Program-made: the position numbers and the translations under genes
Notes under the pieces: generated by a model
What the model saw: only the letters and a program-made list of their open reading frames with translations
What the model was told of the DNA's origin: nothing
The model's database searches: none
In this document: positions 1-8,962 of the stretch, one piece after another
Position numbering within the stretch: the stretch's first letter is position 1
How the letters are laid out: every line of letters begins with the position of its first letter
Assembly (NCBI GenBank): GCA_032122625.1
Contig: JAQBGG010000008.1
Coordinates: 1 to 64,000, forward strand
DNA length: 64,000 nt
DNA from: CAXMST01 sp032122625
Lineage (GTDB): Bacteria; Actinomycetota; Thermoleophilia; Solirubrobacterales; 70-9
Direction of reading: 5' to 3'

Positions 1-1169
1 CTCGGATCTGGTCCGCGGCCAAGAAGCTGTTCCGGTCGGGCGTCCATCCGGCGGTCAGCCTCTGCGTTCGCCGCGAGGGCGAGGTCGTGCTCGATCGCTC
101 GATCGGTTGGGCCAGGGGCGTCGGCCCGGACGCGCCCGGCGACGCCGAGCCCGTGCTCAACACCCCCGATACGCCGCATGTGATCTTCAGCGCCTCGAAG
201 GCGCTCACGGCCTCGGTTGCCCACCTGCTCGACCAGCAGGGGAAGATCCACATCGACGACCGCGTCGCCGAGTACATCCCCGAATACGCGAGGCACGGCA
301 AGGAGGGGGTCACGATCGCCCACGTGCTCTCCCACCGGGGCGGCGTGCCGAACCTGCCGGGCGAAGCGTTCAAGCTCGAGAACATCGATGACCGCGACGC
401 GATCGTCGAGATGCTCGTCGATGCGAAGCCCCAGTCCCGGCCGGGAACAGCGCTCGCCTACCACGCGATCTCCGGTGGCTACATCATCGGCGAGATCGTT
501 CATCGCGTCACCGGCAAGTCGATCCGGGAGGTCCTGGCGGAGGAGATCCTCGACCCGCTTGGCTTCCGCTGGACCAACTACGGCGTCGACGCCACCGACG
601 TCGAGGCCGTCGCCACCAGTCACTACACGGGCGCCCCGGTGCTGCCGCCGCTCTCGAACCTGCTCAAGCGGGCGCTTGGGGTCTCGGTCGGCGATGCCGC
701 GAGGCTCGCCAACGAGCCCGAGTTCCTGACCGGGATCATCCCATCCGGCAACACGGTGACGACCGCCACCGAGCTCTCGCGGTTCTTCGAGCTGCTGCGC
801 CGCGGCGGCGAGCTCGATGGGGTGCGGATCTTCGAGCCGCGAACCTTGAGGCGGATGCTGACCGAGCAGTCCTACATGGAGATCGACTTCACGCTCGGTT
901 TCCCAACCCGGTTCAGCCTCGGAATGATGCTCGGCGCACAGCTCCTGAGCCTCTACGGACCCGACACCGAGCATGCCTTCGGCCACCTCGGCTTCACCAA
1001 CATCATCGGCTGGGCCGACCCAGAGCGGGCGCTCTCCGCCACGGTGATCACCTCCGGCAAGCCGGTTCTCTACCCGGAGCTGCCCATTTTCTGGAACCTG
1101 ATGCGAACGATCGGGCGCGTCTCCCCGAAGGTCGAGACCAACGAAATCGCGCTCGCCGCCGTCGATTAG
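1..1169 (+). CDS. Serine hydrolase of the beta-lactamase class C / esterase family (5' partial)
   Basis: The reading frame is open from the left window edge, so the N-terminus is missing; the GTG at 87 is probably internal because about 28 sensible codons precede it (ending HPAVSLCVRREGEVV). About 388 residues are visible. The class C beta-lactamase fold is recognised by three boxes: SASK (SxxK nucleophile and base, 35 residues after the GTG at 87), a YHAIS motif in the place of YxN, and HLG near the C-terminus in the place of the KTG/HxG box. Family members are serine esterases, D-amino-acid peptidases or penicillin-recognising hydrolases, and the substrate cannot be told here. The two-component pair follows after about 75 bases. 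Confidence 0.85.
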   Translation, partial: RIWSAAKKLFRSGVHPAVSLCVRREGEVVLDRSIGWARGVGPDAPGDAEPVLNTPDTPHVIFSASKALTASVAHLLDQQGKIHIDDRVAEYIPEYARHGKEGVTIAHVLSHRGGVPNLPGEAFKLENIDDRDAIVEMLVDAKPQSRPGTALAYHAISGGYIIGEIVHRVTGKSIREVLAEEILDPLGFRWTNYGVDATDVEAVATSHYTGAPVLPPLSNLLKRALGVSVGDAARLANEPEFLTGIIPSGNTVTTATELSRFFELLRRGGELDGVRIFEPRTLRRMLTEQSYMEIDFTLGFPTRFSLGMMLGAQLLSLYGPDTEHAFGHLGFTNIIGWADPERALSATVITSGKPVLYPELPIFWNLMRTIGRVSPKVETNEIALAAVD

Positions 1170-1203
1170 ACGGCCCCCGGAGCGACGGCAGAGGACGTTG
1201 AGG

Positions 1204-1221
1204 CTCTCATCCTGCTCTCAT
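1204..1221 (+). promoter_or_regulatory. Direct repeat CTCTCAT-N4-CTCTCAT, candidate response-regulator box upstream of the regulator gene
   Basis: Two perfect CTCTCAT units start at 1204 and 1215, an 11-bp period, about 23 bases before the ATG of the response regulator. OmpR/PhoB-type regulators typically bind tandem direct repeats one helical turn apart. The same arrangement recurs at 3300-3317 and 31182-31199. Autoregulation by the adjacent regulator is inference. Confidence 0.55.
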
Positions 1222-1243
1222 TTTCAGCCGAGAACCTGCAGCG

Positions 1244-1915
1244 ATGAAGATCCTCGTAGTCGAAGACGAACCGAAGATGGCCGCATTGATCCGCCGCGGT
1301 CTGATCGACGAGGGCGCGACGGCCGACCTCGCGCCGAATGGCGAGGACGCGTTGGTGATGGCCGGCGTAACGCCCTACGACGCGATCGTCCTCGATGTGA
1401 TGCTGCCGGGGATCGACGGCTTCGAGACCTGCCAGCGGCTGCGCAAGGACGGCGTCTGGTCTCCCGTGCTGATGTTGACCGCAAGGGACGCGGTTGAGGA
1501 CCGCGTCGCCGGACTTGACCACGGCGCCGATGACTACCTGACGAAGCCGTTCTCGTTCGCCGAACTGATGGCTCGCCTGCGCGCTCTGGCGCGGCGCGGC
1601 AGCAACCAGCGACCGACCGTGCTCGAGGTCGGGGATCTGCGCCTCGACCCCGCCGCTCGCCGGGTCTGGCGCGGCGAGACGGAGATCTCGCTGTCGGCGA
1701 AGGAGTTCGCGCTGCTCGAGGTCTTCATGCGCCGACCCGGGGCGATCCTCTCCCGCTTCGACCTGCTCGAGCGGGCATGGGAGTACGACTACGAGAACCG
1801 GTCGAACGTCGTCGATGTCTACGTCCGCTACCTGCGCCAGAAGATCGACAAACCGTTCGGGGGGGACTCGATAGAGACCGTGCGGGGCGCCGGCTACAGG
1901 TTGCGGGCCGAATGA
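1244..1915 (+). CDS. OmpR/PhoB-family two-component response regulator
   Basis: A 223-residue protein with a receiver domain (about 1-115) and a winged-helix Trans_reg_C DNA-binding domain (about 128-221). Visible receiver residues are the acidic pair in VVEDEP, phosphoacceptor Asp51 in VLDVMLPG and the conserved Lys in LTKPF. The C-terminal half has the usual signature ending in VRGAGYRLR. The gene overlaps the kinase gene by ATGA, so the two are translationally coupled. A tandem CTCTCAT repeat lies just upstream. It is similar in type to MprA/TcrA-class regulators, but the orthologue cannot be named from sequence reading alone. Confidence 0.95.
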   Translation: MKILVVEDEPKMAALIRRGLIDEGATADLAPNGEDALVMAGVTPYDAIVLDVMLPGIDGFETCQRLRKDGVWSPVLMLTARDAVEDRVAGLDHGADDYLTKPFSFAELMARLRALARRGSNQRPTVLEVGDLRLDPAARRVWRGETEISLSAKEFALLEVFMRRPGAILSRFDLLERAWEYDYENRSNVVDVYVRYLRQKIDKPFGGDSIETVRGAGYRLRAE

Positions 1916-3330
1916 GGTTGCTCGGTCGGCTCTCGATCAGGGCGCGGCTGACGATTGCATTCTCGGCGGCCTTGCTCGTCGTGCTCGCCCTGGCTGCGAG
2001 CTTCGTCTACGTCCGCGTCGATCGGGACCTGACCGAGTCACGAGACGAGTCGCTGAGCGCCCAGCAGGAGAGCCTCCGGGCACTCCTCGCCGGCTCGCCC
2101 GTGGGCCTGCCCACGGCGCTGCGGTCGGCACCGGCACTCGATTCTGAGGACAACTTCTCACAGATCCTCGCCGCCGACGGCGAGGTCCTGTTCTCGACCC
2201 TGCCGGCGGACTCCGGCCCGGCGATAGGCGCCGAGGCGACGGCGACCGCGGTGCGCGGCGATCTGCTTCTGCCTGAGCTCGACGTGGCCGGCGTCGACGG
2301 CGGCGCTCGCGTGCTCGCGGGGCCGGCCCCCTCCGGCCGGCGCACGCTCGTGGCGGTCTCCGGCACCGCCAATCAGGACCGGGCCGAGACGCTCTCGCAG
2401 ATTGTCGCCGCCTTCGCGGTCGGGGCGCCGCTCGCTCTGTTGCTCGCCGCCGGCGCGGGCTACCTGCTTGCCCGCCGGGCGCTATTGCCCGTCGAGTTCA
2501 TGCGGGCTCGGGCCGACGGGATCAGCGGCGAGGGGGGCGGCGAGCGGCTGCCCGTGCCGGCGGCGGACGACGAACTGCGGGCGCTGGCGGTCACGCTGAA
2601 CTCGTTGCTGGAGCGCCTCGAGCAGGCCCTCGACCGGGAGAAGAACTTCGTCTCTGACGCCAGCCACGAGCTGCGGACGCCGTTGGCGATTCTGAAGACC
2701 GAGCTCGAACTGGCCGAGCACGGTGACCGCAGCCCTGGCGAACTGCGCGACGCGATCAGTTCGGCATTGGGCGAGGTCGACCGCCTGGCCCGTCTGGCGG
2801 ACGACCTGCTGATTGCGGCCCGCGCCGACCGGGGCGCGATCCCGATCCGGCGCGAGTCGGTCGACGTCGACGAGCTCCTGAGCCGCGTCAGCGGCCGCTT
2901 CGCCCGGGCGGCAGCGCAGCAGTCGCGCCGTATCGAGCGGACGGCGCCGCAGGGAACCTCGGTTTCGATCGATCCGCTGAGGGCGGAGCAGGCCCTCGGC
3001 AACCTGCTCGACAACGCGCTGCGGCACGGCAGCGGCACGGTAAAGATCGAGGCCCGGATCCAGTCCGGCGAGCTGATGGTTGAGGTCAGCGATGAGGGGC
3101 GCGGCTTTCCCGAGGAGTTCCGCGACCACGCCTTTGAGCGCTTCAGCCGAGCCGATCAGGGACGCACCGGCGGGGGCGCCGGGCTTGGCTTGGCGATCGT
3201 CGGAGCCGTCGCGGCAGCGCATGGCGGCAGCGCCTCGGTCTTGCCGGAGAGGCCCTCGGCGGTGCGAATCAGCTTCGGCCCGGCTGGGGCGCCCGACGAC
3301 GCTCATCCCGCTCTCATCCGGCCCGCGTAG
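1912..3330 (+). CDS. Sensor histidine kinase (HAMP-HisKA-HATPase), partner of the upstream regulator
   Basis: I start it at the ATG at 1912, which overlaps the regulator stop (ATGA) and gives a proper signal anchor; the frame stays open further upstream but that part is a shadow of the regulator. The 472-residue product has a first membrane helix (about 10-32), an extracellular sensor region of about 130 residues, a second helix (about 164-190), a HAMP linker, the H-box with phospho-accepting His252 in SHELRTP, the N-box NLLDNALRHG, G1 DEGRGFPEE and G2 GGAGLGLAI. The sensor region has no recognisable ligand domain. It presumably autophosphorylates and passes phosphate to Asp51 of the regulator. 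Confidence 0.95.
   Translation: MRLLGRLSIRARLTIAFSAALLVVLALAASFVYVRVDRDLTESRDESLSAQQESLRALLAGSPVGLPTALRSAPALDSEDNFSQILAADGEVLFSTLPADSGPAIGAEATATAVRGDLLLPELDVAGVDGGARVLAGPAPSGRRTLVAVSGTANQDRAETLSQIVAAFAVGAPLALLLAAGAGYLLARRALLPVEFMRARADGISGEGGGERLPVPAADDELRALAVTLNSLLERLEQALDREKNFVSDASHELRTPLAILKTELELAEHGDRSPGELRDAISSALGEVDRLARLADDLLIAARADRGAIPIRRESVDVDELLSRVSGRFARAAAQQSRRIERTAPQGTSVSIDPLRAEQALGNLLDNALRHGSGTVKIEARIQSGELMVEVSDEGRGFPEEFRDHAFERFSRADQGRTGGGAGLGLAIVGAVAAAHGGSASVLPERPSAVRISFGPAGAPDDAHPALIRPA
3300..3317 (+). promoter_or_regulatory. Direct repeat CGCTCAT-N4-CTCTCAT, candidate response-regulator box before lipoprotein 1
   Basis: Units start at 3300 and 3311, again 11 bp apart and followed by CCGG. 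The box lies inside the last codons of the kinase gene, about 60 bases before the lipoprotein ATG at 3378. It would give the lipoprotein its own regulated promoter in addition to read-through from the kinase gene. Binding is inferred from the shared pattern, not shown. Confidence 0.5.
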
Positions 3331-3377
3331 ACCTCTAGGCGTAATCACCGTCAACGGTCTCAGGAAAGGATCTCGAG

Positions 3378-4190
3378 ATGAACCTAGATATCAGGCGTTC
3401 GAAGCTGATGCCGGCGATACCGATTGCCGCCCTGCTTGCGGCGCTCGGGCTCGTGGCCTGCGGCAGCGACGCCAGCACGACCACGGTCACCGCGGCGACG
3501 GACGCGACGGGTGCGGCGGCCGCGGACGTCTCCGCCGGCCTGCCCCAGGGAAGCGAGCCGGTCGAGCTTGACCCTGCCGACTTCACGACGACGATCGACA
3601 ACCCGTACTGGCCGATGAGCCCGGGTAGCAGGTGGGTCTACGAGGAGACCGACGTCAAGGGGGACCGCGAGAAGGTGGTGGTTGAGGTCACCGAGAAGAC
3701 GAAGACGATCGCCAACGGGATCGAGGCCGTCGTCGTGCGCGATACCGTCAGCGACAAGGACGGGCCGGTCGAGGTCACCGACGATTGGTACGCGCAGGAT
3801 TCCGCGGGCAATGTCTGGTACCTCGGCGAGAACACCTCCGAGTACAAGAACGGCAAGCCGATCAACAGCGCCGGCTCATTCGAGGCCGGCGTCGACGGTG
3901 CGCAGGCCGGGATCGCAATCCCCGCCGATCCGCAGCCTGGTATGGAATACCGGCAGGAGTACTACAAGGGTGAGGCCGAAGACCGATCTGGCGTGATCAC
4001 CGCCGGCTCCGAGCAGGTAGAGGTCCCGTTCGGGTTCTTCGACGACGTCGTCATGACCCGCGACCTCGTCCCTCTGGAGCCGAAGGTCCAGGAGTTGAAG
4101 TTCTACGCCCGTGACGTCGGTCCGGTGATGAGCGTGCACACCGACGGACTCGGCGGGCGGGCAGCCCTCGTCAGCTACACGCCCGGTTAG
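3378..4190 (+). CDS. Secreted lipoprotein 1, paralogue of the lipoprotein at 31258
   Basis: A 270-residue protein with a type II signal peptide: basic start, hydrophobic stretch and lipobox LVAC with Cys28, so it should be lipid-anchored outside the membrane. An AGGAAAGGA ribosome site precedes the ATG. The mature part starts with a Thr/Ala-rich linker and then a compact domain with LDPADF, GNVWYLGENTSEY, GAQAGI.IPADP, VPFGFFDDV and FYARDVG. Every one of these blocks has a counterpart in lipoprotein 2. No enzyme motif is visible and the function is unknown. Its position after the two-component genes suggests an envelope-stress or ligand-binding role (inference). It converges with the SDR gene, sharing 4 bases. 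Confidence 0.85.
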   Translation: MNLDIRRSKLMPAIPIAALLAALGLVACGSDASTTTVTAATDATGAAAADVSAGLPQGSEPVELDPADFTTTIDNPYWPMSPGSRWVYEETDVKGDREKVVVEVTEKTKTIANGIEAVVVRDTVSDKDGPVEVTDDWYAQDSAGNVWYLGENTSEYKNGKPINSAGSFEAGVDGAQAGIAIPADPQPGMEYRQEYYKGEAEDRSGVITAGSEQVEVPFGFFDDVVMTRDLVPLEPKVQELKFYARDVGPVMSVHTDGLGGRAALVSYTPG

Positions 4191-5083
4191 CCCTTCTTCG
4201 CAGCCTCCTCAGACTCGGCGGCCTCTGCGGCTGCCTCGTCCGACTGGCTGCCGGCGGCGCGATTCTCGTAGGCGGCACGGGCACCCTTGTCCGGAGTGGC
4301 GAGAATGTCGTCGGCCTTCAGCAGGCGGGCGATCGCCTCGCGGCCACGCCGCGGGACGATGTTCATCACCGTCGCGATCGCCGCCGTGTTCTTCGGCACC
4401 CAGACGTCGAAGCGGTTCGTCTCGATCGCCTCGACGACCGCCTCGGCGACCTCTTCGGGCTCCAGGGTCTTGACCCCGCGCGCCTCGTGCAAGCCGGATC
4501 CGAGCTCGGTGTTGACGACCGCCGGCATCACAACCGAGACCTCGACGCCCGTGTCCCTGAGCTCGAGGCGAGCAGCCTCCGAGAGACCGACGACGGCGTG
4601 CTTGGTCGCGCAGTAGGTGGCGCCGCCGGGGAACCCGGCCTTGCCCGCCTGGCTGGCGATGTTGACGATGTGGCCCTTGGCTCGCGGGACCATCCGGGCT
4701 ATCGCGATCTTCGTGCCGAAGATGACGCCGTGCAGATTGATGTCGATCTGCAGCTTCGCGATCTCGTCAGGCTCGTCGGAGAGCATGTTGAGCGGCATGA
4801 TCCCGGCGTTGTTGACGACGACGTCGACGGGGCCGAGCTCCGCCTCGGCGGCGTCGAGAAAGGCCTCGAAGCTGGGACGACTGGTCACATCGAGCTCAAA
4901 GGCGACGCAGTTGCCGCCGAGCTCGGTCGCGGTCTTCTCGGCCAGCTCCTGGTTGAGATCGCCGATCGCGACCCGGGCACCCCGCCGAATTAGCGCTGCC
5001 GCCGTTGACTTGCCGATGCCCTGCGCGCCACCGGTGATTGCCACCACCTGACCCGACACGGACTTGACCTGCTTACGCGCCAT
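4187..5083 (-). CDS. Short-chain dehydrogenase/reductase (SDR)
   Basis: The start is the ATG at 5083, chosen because AGGAG sits 7-8 bases upstream and the protein then begins MARKQ; the longer frame to 5155 lacks such a site. The 298-residue product is a classical SDR: nucleotide-binding TGGAQGIG near residue 17, NNAG, catalytic Ser in NIASQ and YCATK (YxxxK). After the roughly 250-residue catalytic core it has a helical region and an Ala/Glu-rich tail ending in KKG. The substrate is not predictable. The family includes many actinobacterial oxidoreductases acting on lipid or hydroxy compounds. Confidence 0.9.
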   Translation of the reverse strand: MARKQVKSVSGQVVAITGGAQGIGKSTAAALIRRGARVAIGDLNQELAEKTATELGGNCVAFELDVTSRPSFEAFLDAAEAELGPVDVVVNNAGIMPLNMLSDEPDEIAKLQIDINLHGVIFGTKIAIARMVPRAKGHIVNIASQAGKAGFPGGATYCATKHAVVGLSEAARLELRDTGVEVSVVMPAVVNTELGSGLHEARGVKTLEPEEVAEAVVEAIETNRFDVWVPKNTAAIATVMNIVPRRGREAIARLLKADDILATPDKGARAAYENRAAGSQSDEAAAEAAESEEAAKKG

Positions 5084-5170
5084 CTGCGTTCTCCTCTCGG
5101 TTGCTGAAGATCTGCTGGCTACCCAGCCAGGTACATCATGGCGGACAGCGGGCACCGGCGCTGAGCCGAA

Positions 5171-6319
5171 TCAGCCTGCAGTCAGGACCGCCGCGACGAG
5201 GGCGAGCGCGACCTCCGCGCGTGAGTGAATCGAGCGGGCGAGGATGTGCTCGTCCGGCGCGTGCGAGCCGCCGCCGAGCGGCCCGAGGCCGTCGATCGCG
5301 AGCAGAGGTGCGCCCGCCGCCAGGTGGCTGGCGTCGCTGGCGCCGCCGCGCTCGGCCCCGACGAGCCGGCGTCCAAGCAACTCGGACGCCCGCCGCAAAG
5401 GCTCGGCCGAGCGCTCGACCATGTCCATCGCCGGCCACCTGCGACCCATCTCGGCGGCCAGGCCAACTCCGTCGACCTCAGCCGGCATCGCGGCGAGCAC
5501 ACCCTCGATTGCCTCGAGGTCGCCGGCCCGTACGTCGAGAAAGAGCTCGCCCTCGCCCGGCACGACGTTAAACGCTTGCCCGGAGCGGAGGATTGTCGGT
5601 ACGACCGTGAGCCGGTCGCCTCCCCCGGGATCGTGAAGGCCGGCGGCGATGGTCGCGACCCTGGAGAGGGCGAGCAGTGCGTTACGTCCGGCATCCGGCT
5701 CGGAGCCCGAGTGTGCCGCCAGGCCATCGGCCTCGATCCTGATCGTCCCCGCCGCCTTGCGGGCAACGACCACGGCGTCCTCACCGTCGGCCAGCTCACC
5801 GCCCTCGAAGCAGAGGCAGGCGTCATGTCCGGCGAACCGCGCGGCGTGTACGAACGGGGCGGTCCTCCACTCCTCGTCGACGACCAGCAGAAGAGCGACC
5901 TCCGCGAAGGCTTCCGGGCGCGCCGCGAGGGCTCGCAGGACGCCGAGCGAAAGCGCGACGCCGCCCTTCATGTCGATCGTCCCCGGTCCACGGAGTAGCT
6001 CGCCCTCGCGGCGCATCGGGTGATGCGCCTCGTGGGAGACCACCGTGTCGAGGTGACCCAGCATGAGCAGCTTTCCCTCGCCGGTTCCGCGCAGATGGGC
6101 CAGCAGGTCTTCAGCGTGATCGGGGGATGAGCACTCGAGCCGCTCGATCTCAACGCCATCTGCAAGCAGCGCCGTAGCGACGGCCACAGCTGACTCGGCC
6201 GCCTCGACGTCGCCGGAGGGAGATGAGACGTCGACGAGCGCAGCCAGATCGCGTTCGGCCCGGGCGGCGATCCGCTCGGCCGATTCCGTTATCCAGGTCT
6301 TCCACTCGAGTCCGGCCAT
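5171..6319 (-). CDS. M20 family metallopeptidase, carboxypeptidase G2-like
   Basis: A 382-residue cytoplasmic-type zinc peptidase. Metal and catalytic motifs are visible in order: GHLDTV (His ligand and Asp), PGTIDMKGG (bridging Asp), VVDEEW (general base Glu and Glu ligand), FEGGE, and GGGSHAPDEH near the end (last His ligand). The dimerisation domain lies between, with the usual AHSG segment. The best match by memory is glutamate carboxypeptidase / ArgE-DapE-type deacylases. No signal peptide is seen. It stands alone, reverse to the metallo-hydrolase gene at 6438. Confidence 0.88.
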   Translation of the reverse strand: MAGLEWKTWITESAERIAARAERDLAALVDVSSPSGDVEAAESAVAVATALLADGVEIERLECSSPDHAEDLLAHLRGTGEGKLLMLGHLDTVVSHEAHHPMRREGELLRGPGTIDMKGGVALSLGVLRALAARPEAFAEVALLLVVDEEWRTAPFVHAARFAGHDACLCFEGGELADGEDAVVVARKAAGTIRIEADGLAAHSGSEPDAGRNALLALSRVATIAAGLHDPGGGDRLTVVPTILRSGQAFNVVPGEGELFLDVRAGDLEAIEGVLAAMPAEVDGVGLAAEMGRRWPAMDMVERSAEPLRRASELLGRRLVGAERGGASDASHLAAGAPLLAIDGLGPLGGGSHAPDEHILARSIHSRAEVALALVAAVLTAG

Positions 6320-6437
6320 CGGCGCGGCACGCTAGTCGGTTGCGGGGCTGGATACCGTCAGCCACCTTGCCGCCGCAGCGGATTGGCATCGCCACGGCCG
6401 GGCACGAGTCAGCGGCGCTGATAGCGTCCGCGGCCCG

Positions 6438-7520
6438 ATGGACGCTGCAGCGACCACCGAGGAGCGTCTTACGCCGCTCGGCAACGCCCCGGCCTTTGCC
6501 GGTGGCGTTCATGAGGCCGCACCCGAGACCTTCGCCTGGATCCAGCCCAACGGAGACCTCGGCGAGTCGAACGCGGGGTTGATCGTCGGCGACGGCGAGA
6601 GCGTCCTCATCGACACACTCTGGGATGAGCGATTGACCCGGCGGATGTTGGATGCGATGGTCTCCGCTCGAGAGGGTGCCCCGGTGAGCACGCTGATCAA
6701 TACTCACGGCGACGGCGACCATTGGTACGGCAACGGCTTGCTGGGTGGAACGGAGATCATCGCCACCGAGAGGGCAGCAGCTCAAATGGCCGAGGAGCCG
6801 CCGGCGATGCTGAGGCGGATGCGCATGCTGCCGGCGATCGCCGGCAAGGCCGCGGGCCTACCGCTGCTCCCCAGCAAGGAGCGGATGCGCGGGCTGGCCG
6901 CATTCGGGAGGGCGCTTTCGGCCTACCACTTCGACGGGATCAAGCCGCGCCTACCGACGCGGGAGTTCAGCGGCCGGCTGGAGCTCGAGATCGGTGGGCG
7001 CTCGATCGAGCTGATCGAGGTCGGACCCGCGCATACCTCGGGCGACGCGATCGTCTGGGTCCCCGACCGCCGGGTGCTATTCAGCGGCGACATCATCTTC
7101 AGCGGGGTCACTCCGATCATGTGGGCGGGTCCGGCTTCGAACTGGATCGCGGCGCTGGAGCGGATCGCCGAGCTGGAGCCGACGTCGATTGTTCCCGGTC
7201 ACGGGCCGATCTGTGACCTCGAGCGAGTGGATCAGCTGCACGGCTACTGGACCTATCTGCTCCGGCACGTGCCCGAGGGGGCGGGTGGCGCAATCGTCGA
7301 GCTGTCCGAGGAGCTGGTCATGGGCGCCGAGTACCGCACCTCGCCCTGGGGAGAGTGGCGAGCCCCAGAGCGGACCCTGATCAACGTCGCGATGATCGCC
7401 CGCGAGCGGGACGGCGAGAGCGGACCGATCGGCGTCCCGAAGCGGATCGCGTTGCTCTCCGCGATGGGAGCCCTACGCGAGCGCCTGACGGCGAAGGGAA
7501 TCACCGTCGCCGACGCGTGA
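6438..7520 (+). CDS. Metallo-beta-lactamase-fold hydrolase
   Basis: A 360-residue protein with the MBL zinc motif as HGDGDHW (HxHxDH variant with Gly in place of the first His spacer pattern), a later His in GPAHTSGD, the bridging Asp in LFSGDIIF and the final His in VPGHGP. This order fits binuclear hydrolases such as the SoxH/quinoprotein-relay-like group. The first metal position reads HGDGDH rather than HxHxDH, so one His ligand is replaced by Asp; variants of this kind occur in the superfamily. There is no signal peptide. Substrate unknown. Confidence 0.85.
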   Translation: MDAAATTEERLTPLGNAPAFAGGVHEAAPETFAWIQPNGDLGESNAGLIVGDGESVLIDTLWDERLTRRMLDAMVSAREGAPVSTLINTHGDGDHWYGNGLLGGTEIIATERAAAQMAEEPPAMLRRMRMLPAIAGKAAGLPLLPSKERMRGLAAFGRALSAYHFDGIKPRLPTREFSGRLELEIGGRSIELIEVGPAHTSGDAIVWVPDRRVLFSGDIIFSGVTPIMWAGPASNWIAALERIAELEPTSIVPGHGPICDLERVDQLHGYWTYLLRHVPEGAGGAIVELSEELVMGAEYRTSPWGEWRAPERTLINVAMIARERDGESGPIGVPKRIALLSAMGALRERLTAKGITVADA

Positions 7521-7524
7521 ACGC

Positions 7525-7546
7525 TCAGGCACCGGCAGGCGCCTGA
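7525..7546. terminator. Hairpin between convergent genes, candidate bidirectional terminator
   Basis: TCAGGC at 7525-7530 pairs with GCCTGA at 7541-7546 around a 10-base loop. It lies between the ends of the metallo-hydrolase (+) and the P450 (-). No T-run follows on either side, so termination is only suggested. Confidence 0.35.
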
Positions 7547-7576
7547 ATGGCGCAGCCACGAGGGCGCCGAAGACGT

Positions 7577-8914
7577 CTACGTAACCGCAGCCGTTGGCGC
7601 CGTTCGGCGCCGACGCGGAGTGAGCGTGGTGACCGCGCCGCGGGCGGGAGCGGACGTGATCGCCCGTCTGCGAGTCGGCTCGCCCCCAGCGCCACCGACG
7701 CTGATCTCGGTGCTCCGCAGCAGCTCCTTGAGCACAATCGACATCTCGAGCATCGCGAAGTTGGCGCCGATGCAGCGGCGCCGGCCGCCGCCGAACGGGA
7801 TCCAGGTGTAAGTGCCCGGCTCGTTGTCGAGAAAGCGCTCAGGTCGGAAGGCGTAGGGGTCGGGGTAGATCTCGGGATCATGGTGCACGAGCCAGGCGCT
7901 GGCGATCAGATGGACGTCCTTGGGGTAGAGGCGGCCACCGATCTCAATCTCCTGCTTGGTCGTCCGCGGGGCGGCGTTGGCGAGCACCGGGCGACGGCGC
8001 AAGACCTCGCGGATCGTCGCCGTCAGGTACTCGTCGCCCCCCTCGGTGTCGATCTCCTCGACGAGGCGCCCGAGCGCCTCGGGGTGGCGAGCCAGCCGCT
8101 CCAGCGCCCAGGAAAGCGAGGTGGCCGTCGTCTCATGCCCGGCGACGAGCATCGTCATCAGCTCGTCGCGGATCTCGGTGTCGGACATCGACGTCCCGTC
8201 TTCATGAGTGGCCGGGAGCAGGGCGGCGAGGATATCGTTGCCCTCCTCCCCGCCATCTCGCCGTCGCTCGGTGATCTCGCCGTAGACGAGCCTGTCGGCG
8301 CGGGCTCGGGCGCGGGTGAATCGACCCCACGGTCCGAGCCCGAACGGAGCCCGCTGGGCCTGAGGCAGCAAGCTGATGGGGCTCAGCCCAAAGGCGAGCA
8401 TCTCGGTAAGAGCCTCGCGTAGCTCCTCGAGCCGGGAGCCGGCCTCGAGCCCAAAGACGGCGCGGAGGATTACCTCCATCGTCAGCCCCTGCAGGCGCGT
8501 GTGCATCTCAACCGGCTCGCCTCGAGGCCAGCTCTCGATCTCGCGCTGCGATACATCGGTGACGACCTCCCGGAGGGCCTCCATCCGCTCGCCGTGGAAG
8601 GCCGGCAGGACCAGGCGCTTTTGCCGCATGTGGGCCGCCTCATCCAGCAGCAGGATCGAGTTGGGACCAACCAGAGGCTCGAGGATCCGGGCTCCCTCGC
8701 CCGGGTAGAGGACGTCCGGGGGCGCCGTAAAGACCTCCTTGAGCTGCTCGGGGTCGGAGATCAGGATGAACGGGCGCTCGCCGACGAACTGGATCGTGAA
8801 CGGCGTGCCGTACCGACGCCGGCATTGCTCGACAAACGCGGTCGGTCGCGCCCACCAGCCGATCGTCTGCATCAGACGGGGCATCCGTGGGCCGGGCGGC
8901 AGGGACACTGACAC
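7577..8914 (-). CDS. Cytochrome P450 (first of two in the window)
   Basis: A 445-residue haem monooxygenase, soluble (no N-terminal anchor; starts with the proline-rich LPPGPRMP). Key motifs: I-helix AGHETT for oxygen activation, K-helix EVLR (ExxR), PERF region and the haem loop FGGGRRRCIG with the thiolate Cys. The region VGPNSILLLDEAAHMRQ-RLVLPAFHG closely resembles the second P450 at 29712, so the two are paralogues. Start is GTG at 8914, with another GTG six bases inside. It needs ferredoxin/reductase partners that are not in this window. The basic C-terminal tail (RRRR) is unusual. Confidence 0.95.
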   Translation of the reverse strand: MSVSLPPGPRMPRLMQTIGWWARPTAFVEQCRRRYGTPFTIQFVGERPFILISDPEQLKEVFTAPPDVLYPGEGARILEPLVGPNSILLLDEAAHMRQKRLVLPAFHGERMEALREVVTDVSQREIESWPRGEPVEMHTRLQGLTMEVILRAVFGLEAGSRLEELREALTEMLAFGLSPISLLPQAQRAPFGLGPWGRFTRARARADRLVYGEITERRRDGGEEGNDILAALLPATHEDGTSMSDTEIRDELMTMLVAGHETTATSLSWALERLARHPEALGRLVEEIDTEGGDEYLTATIREVLRRRPVLANAAPRTTKQEIEIGGRLYPKDVHLIASAWLVHHDPEIYPDPYAFRPERFLDNEPGTYTWIPFGGGRRRCIGANFAMLEMSIVLKELLRSTEISVGGAGGEPTRRRAITSAPARGAVTTLTPRRRRTAPTAAVT

Positions 8915-8962
8915 TCTCAGCCGCCGGAGAAGTTCTGGGGGCCGCTCAACAAACCGCCGCCG

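Noticed and set aside
1777..1911. Upstream extension of the histidine kinase frame
   Set aside because: The sequence overlaps the regulator gene in another frame and has no family similarity; the ATGA-coupled ATG at 1912 gives the normal membrane start.
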